Shown: in pieces, positions 8,428 to 17,678 of the stretch
How positions within the stretch are numbered: the stretch's first letter is position 1
Layout of the letters: the number at the start of each line of letters is the position of its first letter
From: Lachnospiraceae bacterium
GTDB taxonomy: Bacteria > Bacillota > Clostridia > Lachnospirales > Lachnospiraceae
Direction of reading: 5' to 3'
NCBI GenBank assembly: GCA_021770345.1
Contig: JAETRD010000015.1
Span: 36,554 to 100,553, forward strand
DNA: 64,000 bases
Notes under the pieces: generated by a model
The model's database searches: none
What the model was told of the DNA's origin: nothing
What the model saw: only the letters and a program-made list of their open reading frames with translations
Made by a program: the position numbers and the translations under genes

Positions 8428-8456
8428 AATATACCTTATACGGCCGGATGTGTCAA
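8428..8456 (-). promoter_or_regulatory. Sigma-A promoter for the ABC operon leader
   Basis: On the minus strand TTGACA (8451-8456) and TATATT (8428-8433) are separated by 17 bases, close to perfect consensus. It overlaps the last codons of the DUF3842 gene. The predicted start near 8421 gives an unusually long leader of about 284 bases before the binding-protein start codon. Confidence 0.75.
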
Positions 8457-8864
8457 GCACCCGCCGATTTCCGATACCGCTTTTACCGCTTCCTGCACCA
8501 GCGCATTCATGTTGGTGTCCTTCACTCCCACTATGGTATTTCCGCACTGGCTGACAGGAATCAGCACCCGTCTCGCCCGGCTCTGCCCGACGGCCTGCGC
8601 CATCAGCGGAGTAATCTCCCCGAACAGGGCATCGGCGATCACGATTCCGACCGGACCGACAATGACATCCGCCGTCCGGCACCCGACGACAACCGGGTTT
8701 TCCCCCGTCGCGGCATGATGCGCGCCCGCTTTGAGCATCGCGGACGCCGCCGCGCTGTTTGTCCCGACGGCTGTGATTTCCGCATCCGGAATGCTCTGCC
8801 GGAGCGCCGAAACCAGCGACCGGCCGATTCCACCGCCCTGTGCGTCGATAACCAAAATATTCAT
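8436..8864 (-). CDS. DUF3842 family protein
   Basis: This is a 142-residue protein of the DUF3842 family. The N-terminus MNILVIDAQGGGIGRSLVSAL looks like a Rossmann-type beta strand and glycine-rich loop, suggesting nucleotide binding (inferred). Other conserved-looking blocks are GTNSAAASAMLKAGAHHAATGENPV and the glycine/valine-rich IVGPVGIVIADALFGEITPLMA. No function is established to my knowledge. The start at 8864 is preferred because GGAG lies about 10 bases upstream; an ATG at 8873 is only 2 bases from that site. The 3' end overlaps the promoter of the dipeptide operon. Confidence 0.8.
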   Translation of the reverse strand: MNILVIDAQGGGIGRSLVSALRQSIPDAEITAVGTNSAAASAMLKAGAHHAATGENPVVVGCRTADVIVGPVGIVIADALFGEITPLMAQAVGQSRARRVLIPVSQCGNTIVGVKDTNMNALVQEAVKAVSEIGGCLTHPAV

Positions 8865-8935
8865 ACGTTCCATTCTCCGTTCTCTTTAAAGTGCCGCACG
8901 ATTCCGATACCGCGGAGCCCGCATCGGCGAGACTA

Positions 8936-10921
8936 TTATAACATATAATCTTTTAACACGTCATGGTCTCTCAGCACTTTTTCGACAACGGTTCCGCGAA
9001 CCACACTAATCAGCGGCTTCTTTAACGCATTGAGCGGTCCCGGAAGCTCGATTTCAAGCGGTGACTTGCCGTCCATCAGCTTCACGCTGCTGTCCAAAAG
9101 CTCCCTCACATCGTAGACGCTGCCCCAGACCTCCGGCACGCCCCTGTCCACGCCGAGCAGGCCGTATACGGCTTCCATTGCGGTTCTCACCGAATACTCC
9201 GTCGTGAAAACGGTGTCTCTCGGCGTCTCCGTAAACTGTCCGAGGAATGCGCAGTTCACACAGCCGTCCGGAATCACGTCCGGTCTGTCGCCCTTTGTGC
9301 GCGGCATAAAGAATGCTGTGATGTACGGCATCATCGTCGGTACGCAGACCGCCTCATTTTCCGCAAGCTCGTCAATCTCATCCACCGGCACACCCATGTG
9401 GTACAACCACTCTGCGGTAATTTCCTTTCCGGTGCACTCCTTCATCGGCTTTTTGATGTAATCGCCCGGCACATCCGTAAACAGGCTGTATACCCAGACA
9501 CATACATCCTTTTTATCCTGCTCTTTAAACTGTCCCTGACGGTTGATCGTCCAGCTTAAGAGCCAGCTCGAATCTTTCGCGCTGACGATACCGCCGGTCA
9601 CAACGCGGCCGCTCCGCGGGTCTCTCTTACATATCTTCTCAATGTAGGAGATAATCTTATCATTCGATGTCGTCACCGTCGCGGACTCCCAGTTCGTGCG
9701 CGAGATATCGGAACAGAACTTCTCGGGATGTCCGAATGCCGGATCCTGCTTCGCAATATTCTTCCAGAGGCTCCAGCATCCGCTGGTACGAATCTCCGCG
9801 TCACCGTTTGGCGCGTGGTTCTGGTCTCCATAAATCGTCCCTTCCGTGCAGCTTCCGTTCGTCACAAATACCAGATCATTCTCGGTCAGCGAAATGCCCT
9901 GCTCCTTGCCGTTGACCTTGCACTCGATGACTTTGGCAACTTTTTTGCCGTCCTTGATCTCAAAGATCACGTTTGTCACTTCGGTACCGAACCGGAACTC
10001 TACGCCCGCTTCCTCCAGATATCTCTGCATCGGAAGAATCAGGGACTCATACTGGTTGTATTTCGTGAATTTCAGCGCACTGAAATCCGGCAGACCGGAG
10101 ATATGGTGGATAAACCGCTGGAAATAAAGCTTCATCTCCAGCGCGCTGTGCCAGTTTTCAAACGCGAACATCGTTCTCCAGTACAGCCAGAACTTCGACT
10201 CGAACACCTCCTCGTCGAAGAAATCCTCGATGGTCTTATCATACAGATCTTCATCCTTTGTCATAAACAGCTTCATGATCTCCATGCAGCCTTTCTGGCT
10301 GAGTCCGAATTTGCCGTCCATATGCGCGTCCTCACCTCTGTTTTCGGTCGCGCGGCACAGGGAGTAGTTCGGGTCCTCCTTGTTCAGCCAGTAGTACTCG
10401 TCGAGCACCGAAGCGCCCGGTATCTCAAGGGACGGAATACTGCGGAACAGATCCCACAGACACTCGAAATGATTTTCCATCTCACGGCCGCCGCGCATCA
10501 CATAGCCTCTGGTCGCGTCGTAGATTCCGTCGCACGCGCCGCCTGCGATGTCCATCGCCTCTAAGATGTGGATATTCTCTCCCGGCATCTGGCCGTCGCG
10601 CACGAGGAAACATGCCGCCGCGAGAGACGCCAGACCGCTTCCCACCAGATACGCGTGCTTTTCGTCCACGCCCTCCGGTTTCCTCGGGCGGGCAAATGCC
10701 TCGTAATTTCCGTTGGAATAATAGATGCCCTTGCTGTTTTTCTCGTATTTTCCGCGCTCCGTATTCCGATATTCGCTCTGCGCCTGCTCTACCCTTGCCG
10801 CCGCCTCTTTCTTTTTTGCGTTCTGATTTTTGACTCCCTTTGCAGCCGCAACTGCCACGCCTGCGCCCGCCGCACCTGCTGCCAGCGCTGCAATACCCTT
10901 CGCTATCTGTTTCTTTTCCAT
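8936..10921 (-). CDS. ohyA: Oleate hydratase (myosin-cross-reactive antigen family)
   Basis: This 661-residue FAD enzyme adds water to the cis-9 double bond of unsaturated fatty acids, forming 10-hydroxy fatty acids. The FAD-binding GSGLASLAAACFL starts near residue 94. The active-site block GGREMENHFECLWDLF is at 144-159, with the conserved acidic residues of the family. An Ala/Gly-rich hydrophobic N-terminal stretch (about 8-30), followed by a lysine-rich segment and a charged helix, precedes the catalytic part by about 85 residues. This may tether the enzyme to the membrane. The ribosome binding site AAGGAAGG precedes the ATG. A TetR regulator gene lies upstream on the same strand and is a likely regulator. 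Confidence 0.93.
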   Translation of the reverse strand: MEKKQIAKGIAALAAGAAGAGVAVAAAKGVKNQNAKKKEAAARVEQAQSEYRNTERGKYEKNSKGIYYSNGNYEAFARPRKPEGVDEKHAYLVGSGLASLAAACFLVRDGQMPGENIHILEAMDIAGGACDGIYDATRGYVMRGGREMENHFECLWDLFRSIPSLEIPGASVLDEYYWLNKEDPNYSLCRATENRGEDAHMDGKFGLSQKGCMEIMKLFMTKDEDLYDKTIEDFFDEEVFESKFWLYWRTMFAFENWHSALEMKLYFQRFIHHISGLPDFSALKFTKYNQYESLILPMQRYLEEAGVEFRFGTEVTNVIFEIKDGKKVAKVIECKVNGKEQGISLTENDLVFVTNGSCTEGTIYGDQNHAPNGDAEIRTSGCWSLWKNIAKQDPAFGHPEKFCSDISRTNWESATVTTSNDKIISYIEKICKRDPRSGRVVTGGIVSAKDSSWLLSWTINRQGQFKEQDKKDVCVWVYSLFTDVPGDYIKKPMKECTGKEITAEWLYHMGVPVDEIDELAENEAVCVPTMMPYITAFFMPRTKGDRPDVIPDGCVNCAFLGQFTETPRDTVFTTEYSVRTAMEAVYGLLGVDRGVPEVWGSVYDVRELLDSSVKLMDGKSPLEIELPGPLNALKKPLISVVRGTVVEKVLRDHDVLKDYML

Positions 10922-11030
10922 AAAAAGATACCTTCCTTTCCTGCTTCTGACCCGTGCCTCTTTGTTCCGGCCCGACTGTATTGTTTTCTGAACTTGCCCT
11001 CAATATACGCCGGTTTCCGCCGGTGCGCAA

Positions 11031-11083
11031 TTTACAAAAGAGCCGGAATGACTAAAAATTAGACATTCCGGCTCTTTTGTAAA
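11031..11083. terminator. Perfect 20-bp inverted repeat between tetR and ohyA
   Basis: TTTACAAAAGAGCCGGAATG (11031-11050) and its exact complement (11064-11083) flank a 13-base loop. On the minus strand the stem ends in CTTTTGTAAATT, consistent with an intrinsic terminator for the TetR gene. Its length and perfect symmetry also leave room for an operator role. Confidence 0.75.
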
Positions 11084-11093
11084 ATATTCTTTC

Positions 11094-11663
11094 TTATTTT
11101 TCGTTTCTTTTCCGCTCAAAATTGGCGACGGAGTTCTCCACGCTGCCGCACAAAGCGGTGCCGAGCCTGTCCACAATCACCTCCGGGCGTTCCTTCATTC
11201 CCTGTTTCACCCAGTCTAACATGATTCCCACAAAACTGTATTTATATATCTCGGCGATAAAACGCTTCTCCTCCGGGGTGACCTCCCTCCCCACCGATTT
11301 CTCCTCGACCACATGTTCAATCAGCTCACAGGTCAGGCCAAACAGATAGGTCTCAATCTGCTCCCTGCTGACCGAACGGTATACGCTTAAGATAAACGGC
11401 TTATTCGCAAGCACAGCCTCAAAAATCAGGAGAAGTCCCTCCTGCCAGGTGTCGTATGTCTTATTATCCCGAAGCGCCTGCTTTCCGTCCTCCTCACAGC
11501 TCCATTCCACAAGGTCATAAATATCCCTGAAATGATTGTAGAATGTCATCCGGCTGATCCCGCAGTCTCTTGTCAGATCGTTGATCGTAATTTTTTCAAA
11601 CGGCTTTTCCAGCATCATCCGTTTGAGCGACGCCTCGAGCGCCCTTTTTGTCGTGTTGGACAT
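11094..11663 (-). CDS. TetR/AcrR-family regulator
   Basis: This 189-residue protein has an N-terminal TetR helix-turn-helix: LEKPFEKITINDLTRDCGIS then RMTFYNHFRDIYDLVEW (about 17-55). The C-terminal part (LLIFEAVLANKPFILSVYRS...SFVGIMLDWVKQGM) resembles the TetR_C_8 ligand domain found in DhaS-like regulators. The start has AAGGAG 8 bases upstream. It precedes the oleate hydratase gene on the same strand, separated by a terminator. Control of ohyA in response to fatty acids or membrane stress is plausible but inferred from position only. Confidence 0.9.
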   Translation of the reverse strand: MSNTTKRALEASLKRMMLEKPFEKITINDLTRDCGISRMTFYNHFRDIYDLVEWSCEEDGKQALRDNKTYDTWQEGLLLIFEAVLANKPFILSVYRSVSREQIETYLFGLTCELIEHVVEEKSVGREVTPEEKRFIAEIYKYSFVGIMLDWVKQGMKERPEVIVDRLGTALCGSVENSVANFERKRNEK

Positions 11664-11775
11664 TTTATCTGCTCCTTATCCCGCTGCCGCCTGTCCCGCA
11701 GACCTTCTTCGCGCAAAATTGGTTGCCATCTTTTTGATCCCGCATAAAATATAGAAAACCTTTATGGAGATTTTT

Positions 11776-12702
11776 ATGTATCTGTTTGTCGGATGTCTTC
11801 TCATCCTTGTTCTTATACTGTTTGTTTTCTTCCGATGCCGCAGAAAAAAAGTCTGCAAGCTTATATGCGGCATGACCTGTGAAGAAAAATGCGATACAAT
11901 CTATCCCGTTATCACGCCGTTCGGCTATTGCTACGAACGGTCGCAGGATATCTTTTCCACTGTCATAGACGCCCCGCAGCGCGCTTTCGGGTACACGGCA
12001 CTGTTTGATCACTACGCTCCGCATTTTAATATGGTCTTTGACAGTCTGCCCGTCTATTTTGATTACGCCGGGCACACATGGCTGATTGAATTCTGGAAGG
12101 GCCAGTACGGCATCAACCTCGGCTGTGAAGTCGGCCTCTACAAGGCGGATGGCCTTGTTCCCTCCATTCAGCAAAAGACCGCGCTGTTTCACAGCGCAGA
12201 CGACTCCGAAATGCTGCCAATGTCAATACGCCTTTACCAAAACGGCAGCCAGATTTCCCATCTCTGCGCGAGAAGGCACTGGTGGCTGACCGCCTTCCAC
12301 ATGGGCGCCTACACCAATCCCGGGAATCTGTCGGTGGAAATCGGCATCACATTCCCCTGTGCGGAGATGCTGAATGCTTTTACAAATGCACTCGAAGCCC
12401 AGGGCGCTGCCGCTTATCGTGTGTATGAACTGCAGGTGACGATCCTTTTCTGCGGCTGTCCCTCCTGCGAGTTCACCGGTCTGCACCGGTTTTTCTGCCG
12501 CCTTGCGCAGTGGCGGAACCGGATTTTGTGCCGCCTGTTTCTGTGGGTGACAAAACCGTTCCAATGCGCGATAGACCGCCTTCTTTTCCTGTATTTCTAC
12601 CTGCCGCCGATATTCCGGCGTATTTTCCGGGATAAAAAGCGCAGAAAATGTCACAAAAAGAGCTGCCGTAAATGCCGGCGAAGAAGAAAAAATAGAAAAT
12701 AA
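11776..12702 (+). CDS. DUF4474 domain protein, membrane-anchored
   Basis: This 308-residue protein has an N-terminal hydrophobic anchor (about 2-21) followed by RCRRKK, then a DUF4474-type domain. The domain is marked by PFGYCYERSQDIFSTVIDAPQRAFGY, PVYFDYAGHTWLIEFWKGQYGINLGCEVGLY and the phrase WWLTAFHMGAYTNP. The C-terminal 30 residues are very rich in Lys, Arg and Cys. No catalytic activity is known for the family. The start at 11776 is preferred because ATGGAGA, which contains an earlier in-frame ATG at 11764, serves as a ribosome binding site. It is followed after 10 bases by a metallophosphoesterase gene, so the two form an operon. Confidence 0.8.
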   Translation: MYLFVGCLLILVLILFVFFRCRRKKVCKLICGMTCEEKCDTIYPVITPFGYCYERSQDIFSTVIDAPQRAFGYTALFDHYAPHFNMVFDSLPVYFDYAGHTWLIEFWKGQYGINLGCEVGLYKADGLVPSIQQKTALFHSADDSEMLPMSIRLYQNGSQISHLCARRHWWLTAFHMGAYTNPGNLSVEIGITFPCAEMLNAFTNALEAQGAAAYRVYELQVTILFCGCPSCEFTGLHRFFCRLAQWRNRILCRLFLWVTKPFQCAIDRLLFLYFYLPPIFRRIFRDKKRRKCHKKSCRKCRRRRKNRK

Positions 12703-12712
12703 GGAGCTTCCC

Positions 12713-13573
12713 ATGAAAACAGGCTGTGAAAAAAGACTGGATAAGAGCTTTCGCGACGCCCCCGTGCTCCCGCTGTATCCGCACTCAAAACTGGTGCTCT
12801 TCAGCGACTGCCACCGCGGTGTCGGCAACTCCAACGATAATTTTCTGAAAAATCAACATTTATATTTTGCTGCGCTGCGCCACTACTACGACAGCAATTT
12901 CATTTATATTGAGCTCGGCGACGGGGATGAACTGTGGGAAAACCGCAGTCTCGCCGCCATCCGGGAAATTCACAGCAATGTTTTCTGGCTTCTGTCGCTG
13001 TTTGCACAGGAAAACCGGCTCCATATGCTCTACGGCAATCATGACCATGCGCTCGAAGGGTGCAGGGATTTCCCACACCATGCCGGACTGATTCTCAAGA
13101 TATGTGGATTCCCCGAATACGACGCCAAAACCCGCCGTCGGATCCCCCACTGCCTTGAGCTGTATCTGACCCACGGGCACCAGGCAGACCTGCTTAATTC
13201 GACCCTCTGGAAATTCGCACGTTTTCTGGTGCGCTATATCTGGAAACCGATGGAACAGATTGGCTTTTTAGACCCCACAAGCGCGGCAAAAAACTACCGC
13301 CACCGACAGAAAAGCGAGCAGCGCCTGTCTCACTGGGCCATCAGGAATAACTGCTATCTGATTACCGGCCACACGCACCGCCCGATGCTCGGCAGTCCCG
13401 AGACACGCTATTTTAATACGGGGAGCTGTGTCCACCCCCGCTGTATCACCTGCATTGAAATTGAAAACGGGGCCATCTCCCTCGTGAAATGGTTTGAGGA
13501 CACAACCCCCGAGCGCATTCTGTTCGTCTCGCGAGCCGTACTCGCCGGGCCGCTCCCGCTTCATGAGCTGTGA
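12713..13573 (+). CDS. Calcineurin-like metallophosphoesterase
   Basis: This 286-residue protein shows the metallophosphoesterase motifs in order: FSDCHRG (Asp32, His34), ELGDGDELWE (Asp70), YGNHDHA, LTHGHQAD and ITGHTHRP. The spacing resembles UDP-2,3-diacylglucosamine pyrophosphatase-like members, but a Gram-positive host makes lipid A unlikely as the pathway. The substrate is unknown. It follows the DUF4474 gene by 10 bases with AAGGAG as ribosome binding site. No signal peptide is visible, so it is probably cytoplasmic. Confidence 0.88.
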   Translation: MKTGCEKRLDKSFRDAPVLPLYPHSKLVLFSDCHRGVGNSNDNFLKNQHLYFAALRHYYDSNFIYIELGDGDELWENRSLAAIREIHSNVFWLLSLFAQENRLHMLYGNHDHALEGCRDFPHHAGLILKICGFPEYDAKTRRRIPHCLELYLTHGHQADLLNSTLWKFARFLVRYIWKPMEQIGFLDPTSAAKNYRHRQKSEQRLSHWAIRNNCYLITGHTHRPMLGSPETRYFNTGSCVHPRCITCIEIENGAISLVKWFEDTTPERILFVSRAVLAGPLPLHEL

Positions 13574-13612
13574 CGGCGCCGGTTTGGAATCTGCCGGTTC
13601 CCCATATATGCA

Positions 13613-14083
13613 TCAAGTAAGGATCTGCTCCATCGCGATTTTCAGCGGCTTCATGCCGCACTGCTCATAAAAGTGCATCGCGCTCTCATTGAGGCACCAG
13701 ACGTTTAACGTCACATTGTAACAACCGGTGTCGCGGGCCAGCTGCAGCACCGCGTCATACAGCTGTTTTCCGATATGCTGTCCCCGCAGATGTTCGTCGA
13801 CGCAGAGGTCATCAATATAGAGCGTTTTTATATCCGTGAGGATATTGTCATTCGGGTGCTGCTGATAAATACAAAACGCATAGCCCTCCACGCTGTCCCC
13901 CTCGGCCGCTACCAATATCGGCCTGTCCGCATCCGCAATAATCCCGCGCAGTTCCTCATCGGTGTATTTACAGGTCCCGTAGCGGAAAATATCCGGTCTT
14001 CCTCTGTGATGAATCAGGTTTACCTGTTCGAGCAGCTTATGAATCCCCTCGATATCGCCCTCTGCGGCTCTTCTTATAATCAT
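13613..14083 (-). CDS. GNAT-family N-acetyltransferase
   Basis: This 156-residue GCN5-type acetyltransferase has IIRRAAEGDIEGIHKLLEQV at the N-terminus. The acetyl-CoA binding segment is TLYIDDLCVDEHLRGQHIGKQLYDAVLQLA, with the R/Q-x-x-G-x-G/A-like loop RGQHIG, and the family ending ESAMHFYEQCGMKPLKIAMEQ is present. The start at 14083 has GGAGG 7 bases upstream; an earlier frame start at 14128 lacks one. The acceptor substrate cannot be predicted. Confidence 0.9.
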   Translation of the reverse strand: MIIRRAAEGDIEGIHKLLEQVNLIHHRGRPDIFRYGTCKYTDEELRGIIADADRPILVAAEGDSVEGYAFCIYQQHPNDNILTDIKTLYIDDLCVDEHLRGQHIGKQLYDAVLQLARDTGCYNVTLNVWCLNESAMHFYEQCGMKPLKIAMEQILT

Positions 14084-14166
14084 TCGGAAACCTCCGTCTC
14101 TCATCGTACCGGCAATGACGCCGCACACACCGCCTTACTTGCGGCACCGGCGCGCACACCGTCTCT

Positions 14167-15117
14167 CTATTGCAGCGCGAGCGTCACCGTCAGCGCTCCG
14201 CCGCCGGTTGACGCATAAATCACCAGCGGCTGCCCATAGATATTCGTAAACTTTAAGTCCTTGGAGGTGCCTGCGATCGTCGCATCATAACCCGCCGGCA
14301 GATAAGGCACCGGCAGGGAATGCGCGTGGCGCTCCGTCGCCGGAAGACCTGCGTTGATCATCGCCGCATAGAGCGTGGAAGACACCTGACACACACCGCC
14401 GCCGATACCGGTGCCGACAGTGCCGTTAATGTAAATCGGGGCTTCCACATAGCCGTTTGCCGTCGTGCGCGGCAAAATCGCCGCGCTGAAAGAAAAGCTT
14501 TCCCCCGGCTGCACCACAACCCCGTTAATCCGTGATGCCGCCAGATCTACATTCTTCGCTCTCGGAATCCTCGTCTCGTATTTTGTCGTACAGCTTCCGA
14601 TCACATTTCCCGAAACGTTTTGATTCTGCTTCTGCTCCGCTCCTCCTGCCTGACTCGTCCCGGCGCCCGTATCTGCCTTTTCCGCAGCACCCGTATCCGC
14701 ACCGTCCGATGCCGGCAAAGCTGCTGCCGGCGCGACGTAGCCGCTCCCGTCCCCGGACCCGGACCGGCCTTCCGCCCGCCCGAAACTGATATAGTGACTG
14801 CAGTAGGCCGCCATATCGTTCCCGAATGCCTGCTGCAGGTCCGCATAGCGCGCGCGGTAAGCCTGCGGATTAAACTCCGCAGAGGCGCTGCGCCCCTCTT
14901 TTACGCCGTAGGTCACAAAATGATTGAACAGTGCGGCGCTGTCATTTCCGAATGCCGCCGCCACATCGGGATAGGCATCATGATAATACCTGGCATCGAA
15001 AACCGCCCGGTATGCTTCCGCCCCCTGCGCCGCGCGCGTCTGGACCGGACTCACAAACAGCATACCCGCACAGAACATAACCGTCATCATTCCAAATACC
15101 AAAGACTTCTTCCGCAT
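14167..15117 (-). CDS. Secreted VanW-family protein with two N-terminal repeats
   Basis: This 316-residue protein starts with a signal peptide (KKSLVFGMMTVMFCAGMLFV, cleavage near VQTRAA). Two copies of a 40-residue repeat follow: FDARYYHDAYPDVAAAFGND and then FNPQAYRARYADLQQAFGND, each ending in an HF/HY..G..EGRS block. A Ser/Ala/Gly-rich linker leads to the VanW domain (INGVVVQPGESFSFSAAILP, GIGGGVCQVSSTLYAAMINA). VanW is found in cell-wall-associated proteins and some glycopeptide-resistance clusters; its biochemical role is unknown. The ATG at 15117 is chosen because a G6 run lies 9 bases upstream; 15126 would have no spacing. No other van genes are near. Confidence 0.85.
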   Translation of the reverse strand: MRKKSLVFGMMTVMFCAGMLFVSPVQTRAAQGAEAYRAVFDARYYHDAYPDVAAAFGNDSAALFNHFVTYGVKEGRSASAEFNPQAYRARYADLQQAFGNDMAAYCSHYISFGRAEGRSGSGDGSGYVAPAAALPASDGADTGAAEKADTGAGTSQAGGAEQKQNQNVSGNVIGSCTTKYETRIPRAKNVDLAASRINGVVVQPGESFSFSAAILPRTTANGYVEAPIYINGTVGTGIGGGVCQVSSTLYAAMINAGLPATERHAHSLPVPYLPAGYDATIAGTSKDLKFTNIYGQPLVIYASTGGGALTVTLALQ

Positions 15118-15193
15118 CTTTTGCATCCCCCCGCTATACGTTTATCTGAAAATATCGTACAAAAAACCTATTTTTCTAATAATAGCAGATTGT

Positions 15194-17638
15194 CTAGCGG
15201 CCTGCAACAGGAAAACTCAAAATCACCTTAAAGAGATCTCCGTCCACACAGAGCGTGAAGCTTCCGCCCATCAGCTCCGTCAGACTTCGCGCAATCGAAA
15301 GTCCCAGTCCGCTGCCCTCCGTATTCCGCGAGCTGTCTCCGCGGACAAAGCGCTCGGTCAGTTCCTCCCCGCCGATATTCAGCGGATACTTCGAGGTGTT
15401 CCGAAAAATGATTTCCGCCCGGCCTTCGGCCGCCGTCATGTCGATGTAGACTCTCGTGCCCGGCTGTGCATACTTGCAGACATTATTCATCAGATTGTCA
15501 ATCACCCGCCACAGATGCCTGCCGTCCGCCTCAATGTATACCGCATCCTCCGGTTTTTTTATCAGGAGTTCCAGATCATTCGCGGCGGTCCGCTCCTCAA
15601 ACTCTCCCACAGTCTGCACGAGGAAGACACTCGCCTCCAGGCGCTCCGGATGTACGGGAAGGCTCCCGCTTGATGCCTTTGATGCTTCTATTAAATCTTC
15701 AATTAACTTTTTTAATCTCGAGGACTGGCGCTCGAGTACGTCTATATATTCCGCTGTAGTATCATCATAGCGGCCTTCTTTGTCAAGAAGGTCAACATAA
15801 TTGATAATCGACGTGAGCGGCGTCTTGATATCGTGTGAGACATTCGTGATAAGCTCCGTCTTAAAACGCTCGCTCTTCATCCGCTCCTCCACCGCCCGGG
15901 ACATCGCCTCGCCGATGCTGTTGAGATTCTCCCCGTGCCGTTTGAATTCCCAGTACATCCGGTCCGTGTCAATCTGGTACTGCAGGTCACCGGCCGCAAG
16001 CGTCTCTCCTCCCTCCAAAAGCCGGTTTATCTGCGCGATTCCCCAAAACAGCGCAGCCGCGATCACCAGATATTTCAGCAGAAAAATCCGCATCACAGGT
16101 CCGTCGAGATATCCGTAGCCGGCGCCCAGCAGAAACACCTCCCCGAATGCATACAGCGCGAGCAGCACAATCGCTTTCCACAGCAGCGGCAGGTGCTCTG
16201 CGAGAAGCCGCAGCAGGCGCATGGCCATCCGTCCGATTTTATAAATCCATGTGTTTTTCAGGAACGTGCCCGCCTTTATCCGCACCGCGGCCGACAGGAC
16301 CGAGAACAGCGCCAGATAGCACATACACAGCGCAGCAACGGCAAACAGAAATACCGCAATGATTGACGGCAGTCTGGGCACAGCCGCATACACAAGCACA
16401 AGTAAGAGAACCTCGCCCATACCGGCTATCGCAAAAAAAACATCCGTCGGTATCTGATCCACCCAGGTCATCACAATCTCTTCCGTGCCCTTGCGGTGTC
16501 CCGCACTGCAGATCAAAAATACAAGCAAAAAGATCGCCGTACCGACGGTCACCGGAATAATCAGAAACACCGCATAGCGCAGAGCCAGAATCCATGAAAC
16601 AATGGAAGCCGCCTGCCCGTACAGATCTTCACTGAAAAGTCCCGTCCCTGTAACCTGCTCCGGCAAAAGCGCCACAACCAGATAGTCTTCATTGGCGTCC
16701 TTATAAACCTCCAATGTCGCTCCGCCCGTCTGCACATAGTCCGCGTCCGTGTTGATCTCATCGGGACTCACCGATGCGGCATAGCCATTCAGCGGCAGCG
16801 AAAGCTCTTCCTCCCGGCTCCCGTCCCCGATATAACAGTCCACCCAGTTTCCCGGATCGTACAAAGTCCCCTCCAACACCTCAAAATTAAACATATCCGC
16901 CGTTTCCGTATAAATCGCCCACAGTTCCCCGGGCACCTCCGATCCTGCAAACTCCGGTGTAGCGGTCGCCGCTTCCGTTGTCACTGTCGGAACCGCATCC
17001 GCCGTATGTACCGTCTGCCGCAGACGGTACGTTCCCGTCCCGCTGTCATAGTAAAATTCCGGCCGGTAATCACCCCCGTCCTCGGATATCCCAATCCGCA
17101 CCTGCTTCACCGGATAGTAAGCATTTGCCGTCTTATAATAAATGATGCCCCCGTCGTAGCAGATTGCCTCAATCTCTTCCTCAATGGCCGTTGTTTCATG
17201 GTAATCGGAAACCGAAGTGCTGTCGAACATACTGTACGCAGCGCGGATCCGTGTCTCCGGGCCGATTTGAACATGATCCGAATAGACTGCCGTATCATCC
17301 GTAATCGGTTCCGAGAAATTGCGGTCCTCATATATGTTGGCATCATTCAGATCTACATCTGAAATATTTTCCCCCTTTATGATTCCACCGCGGAATGATG
17401 TACCCGAAAATACTGTCTCCATGCTTTTTCCGTTCTGATATGCCTCAAGCGCCTGCCACATATATCTGTTTGCCGCCATCTCGTAAAAATCCTGTTCCAG
17501 TTCCTCACCGGTCATGGAATACGCATCCGAATCCGCCATCACCAGCAGAGCGCCCACGCTCGCCGCAAATGCAAACGCACATATTGTAAGCCCAATCCAG
17601 GCCGCCGCTTTCGCCGCGGCAGAACCCCGTCTTTTCAT
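15194..17638 (-). CDS. Sensor histidine kinase, large multi-membrane sensor
   Basis: This 814-residue membrane kinase has a first helix at about 13-35, an extracytoplasmic sensor of roughly 300 residues, and then a cluster of several helices (about 340-535). A HAMP-like linker precedes HisKA (FKTELITNVSHDIKTPLTSI, phospho-accepting His). An ATPase domain with NNVCKYA and GSGLGLSIARSLTELMGG closes the protein. The sensor resembles no domain I recognise. The partner response regulator gene is 92 bases upstream on the same strand, separated by two hairpins. GAGGAGG precedes the ATG. Confidence 0.92.
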   Translation of the reverse strand: MKRRGSAAAKAAAWIGLTICAFAFAASVGALLVMADSDAYSMTGEELEQDFYEMAANRYMWQALEAYQNGKSMETVFSGTSFRGGIIKGENISDVDLNDANIYEDRNFSEPITDDTAVYSDHVQIGPETRIRAAYSMFDSTSVSDYHETTAIEEEIEAICYDGGIIYYKTANAYYPVKQVRIGISEDGGDYRPEFYYDSGTGTYRLRQTVHTADAVPTVTTEAATATPEFAGSEVPGELWAIYTETADMFNFEVLEGTLYDPGNWVDCYIGDGSREEELSLPLNGYAASVSPDEINTDADYVQTGGATLEVYKDANEDYLVVALLPEQVTGTGLFSEDLYGQAASIVSWILALRYAVFLIIPVTVGTAIFLLVFLICSAGHRKGTEEIVMTWVDQIPTDVFFAIAGMGEVLLLVLVYAAVPRLPSIIAVFLFAVAALCMCYLALFSVLSAAVRIKAGTFLKNTWIYKIGRMAMRLLRLLAEHLPLLWKAIVLLALYAFGEVFLLGAGYGYLDGPVMRIFLLKYLVIAAALFWGIAQINRLLEGGETLAAGDLQYQIDTDRMYWEFKRHGENLNSIGEAMSRAVEERMKSERFKTELITNVSHDIKTPLTSIINYVDLLDKEGRYDDTTAEYIDVLERQSSRLKKLIEDLIEASKASSGSLPVHPERLEASVFLVQTVGEFEERTAANDLELLIKKPEDAVYIEADGRHLWRVIDNLMNNVCKYAQPGTRVYIDMTAAEGRAEIIFRNTSKYPLNIGGEELTERFVRGDSSRNTEGSGLGLSIARSLTELMGGSFTLCVDGDLFKVILSFPVAGR

Positions 17639-17678
17639 TTTTACCCTCCTCTGTTAGTTCTATCTGTCATATATCTTT

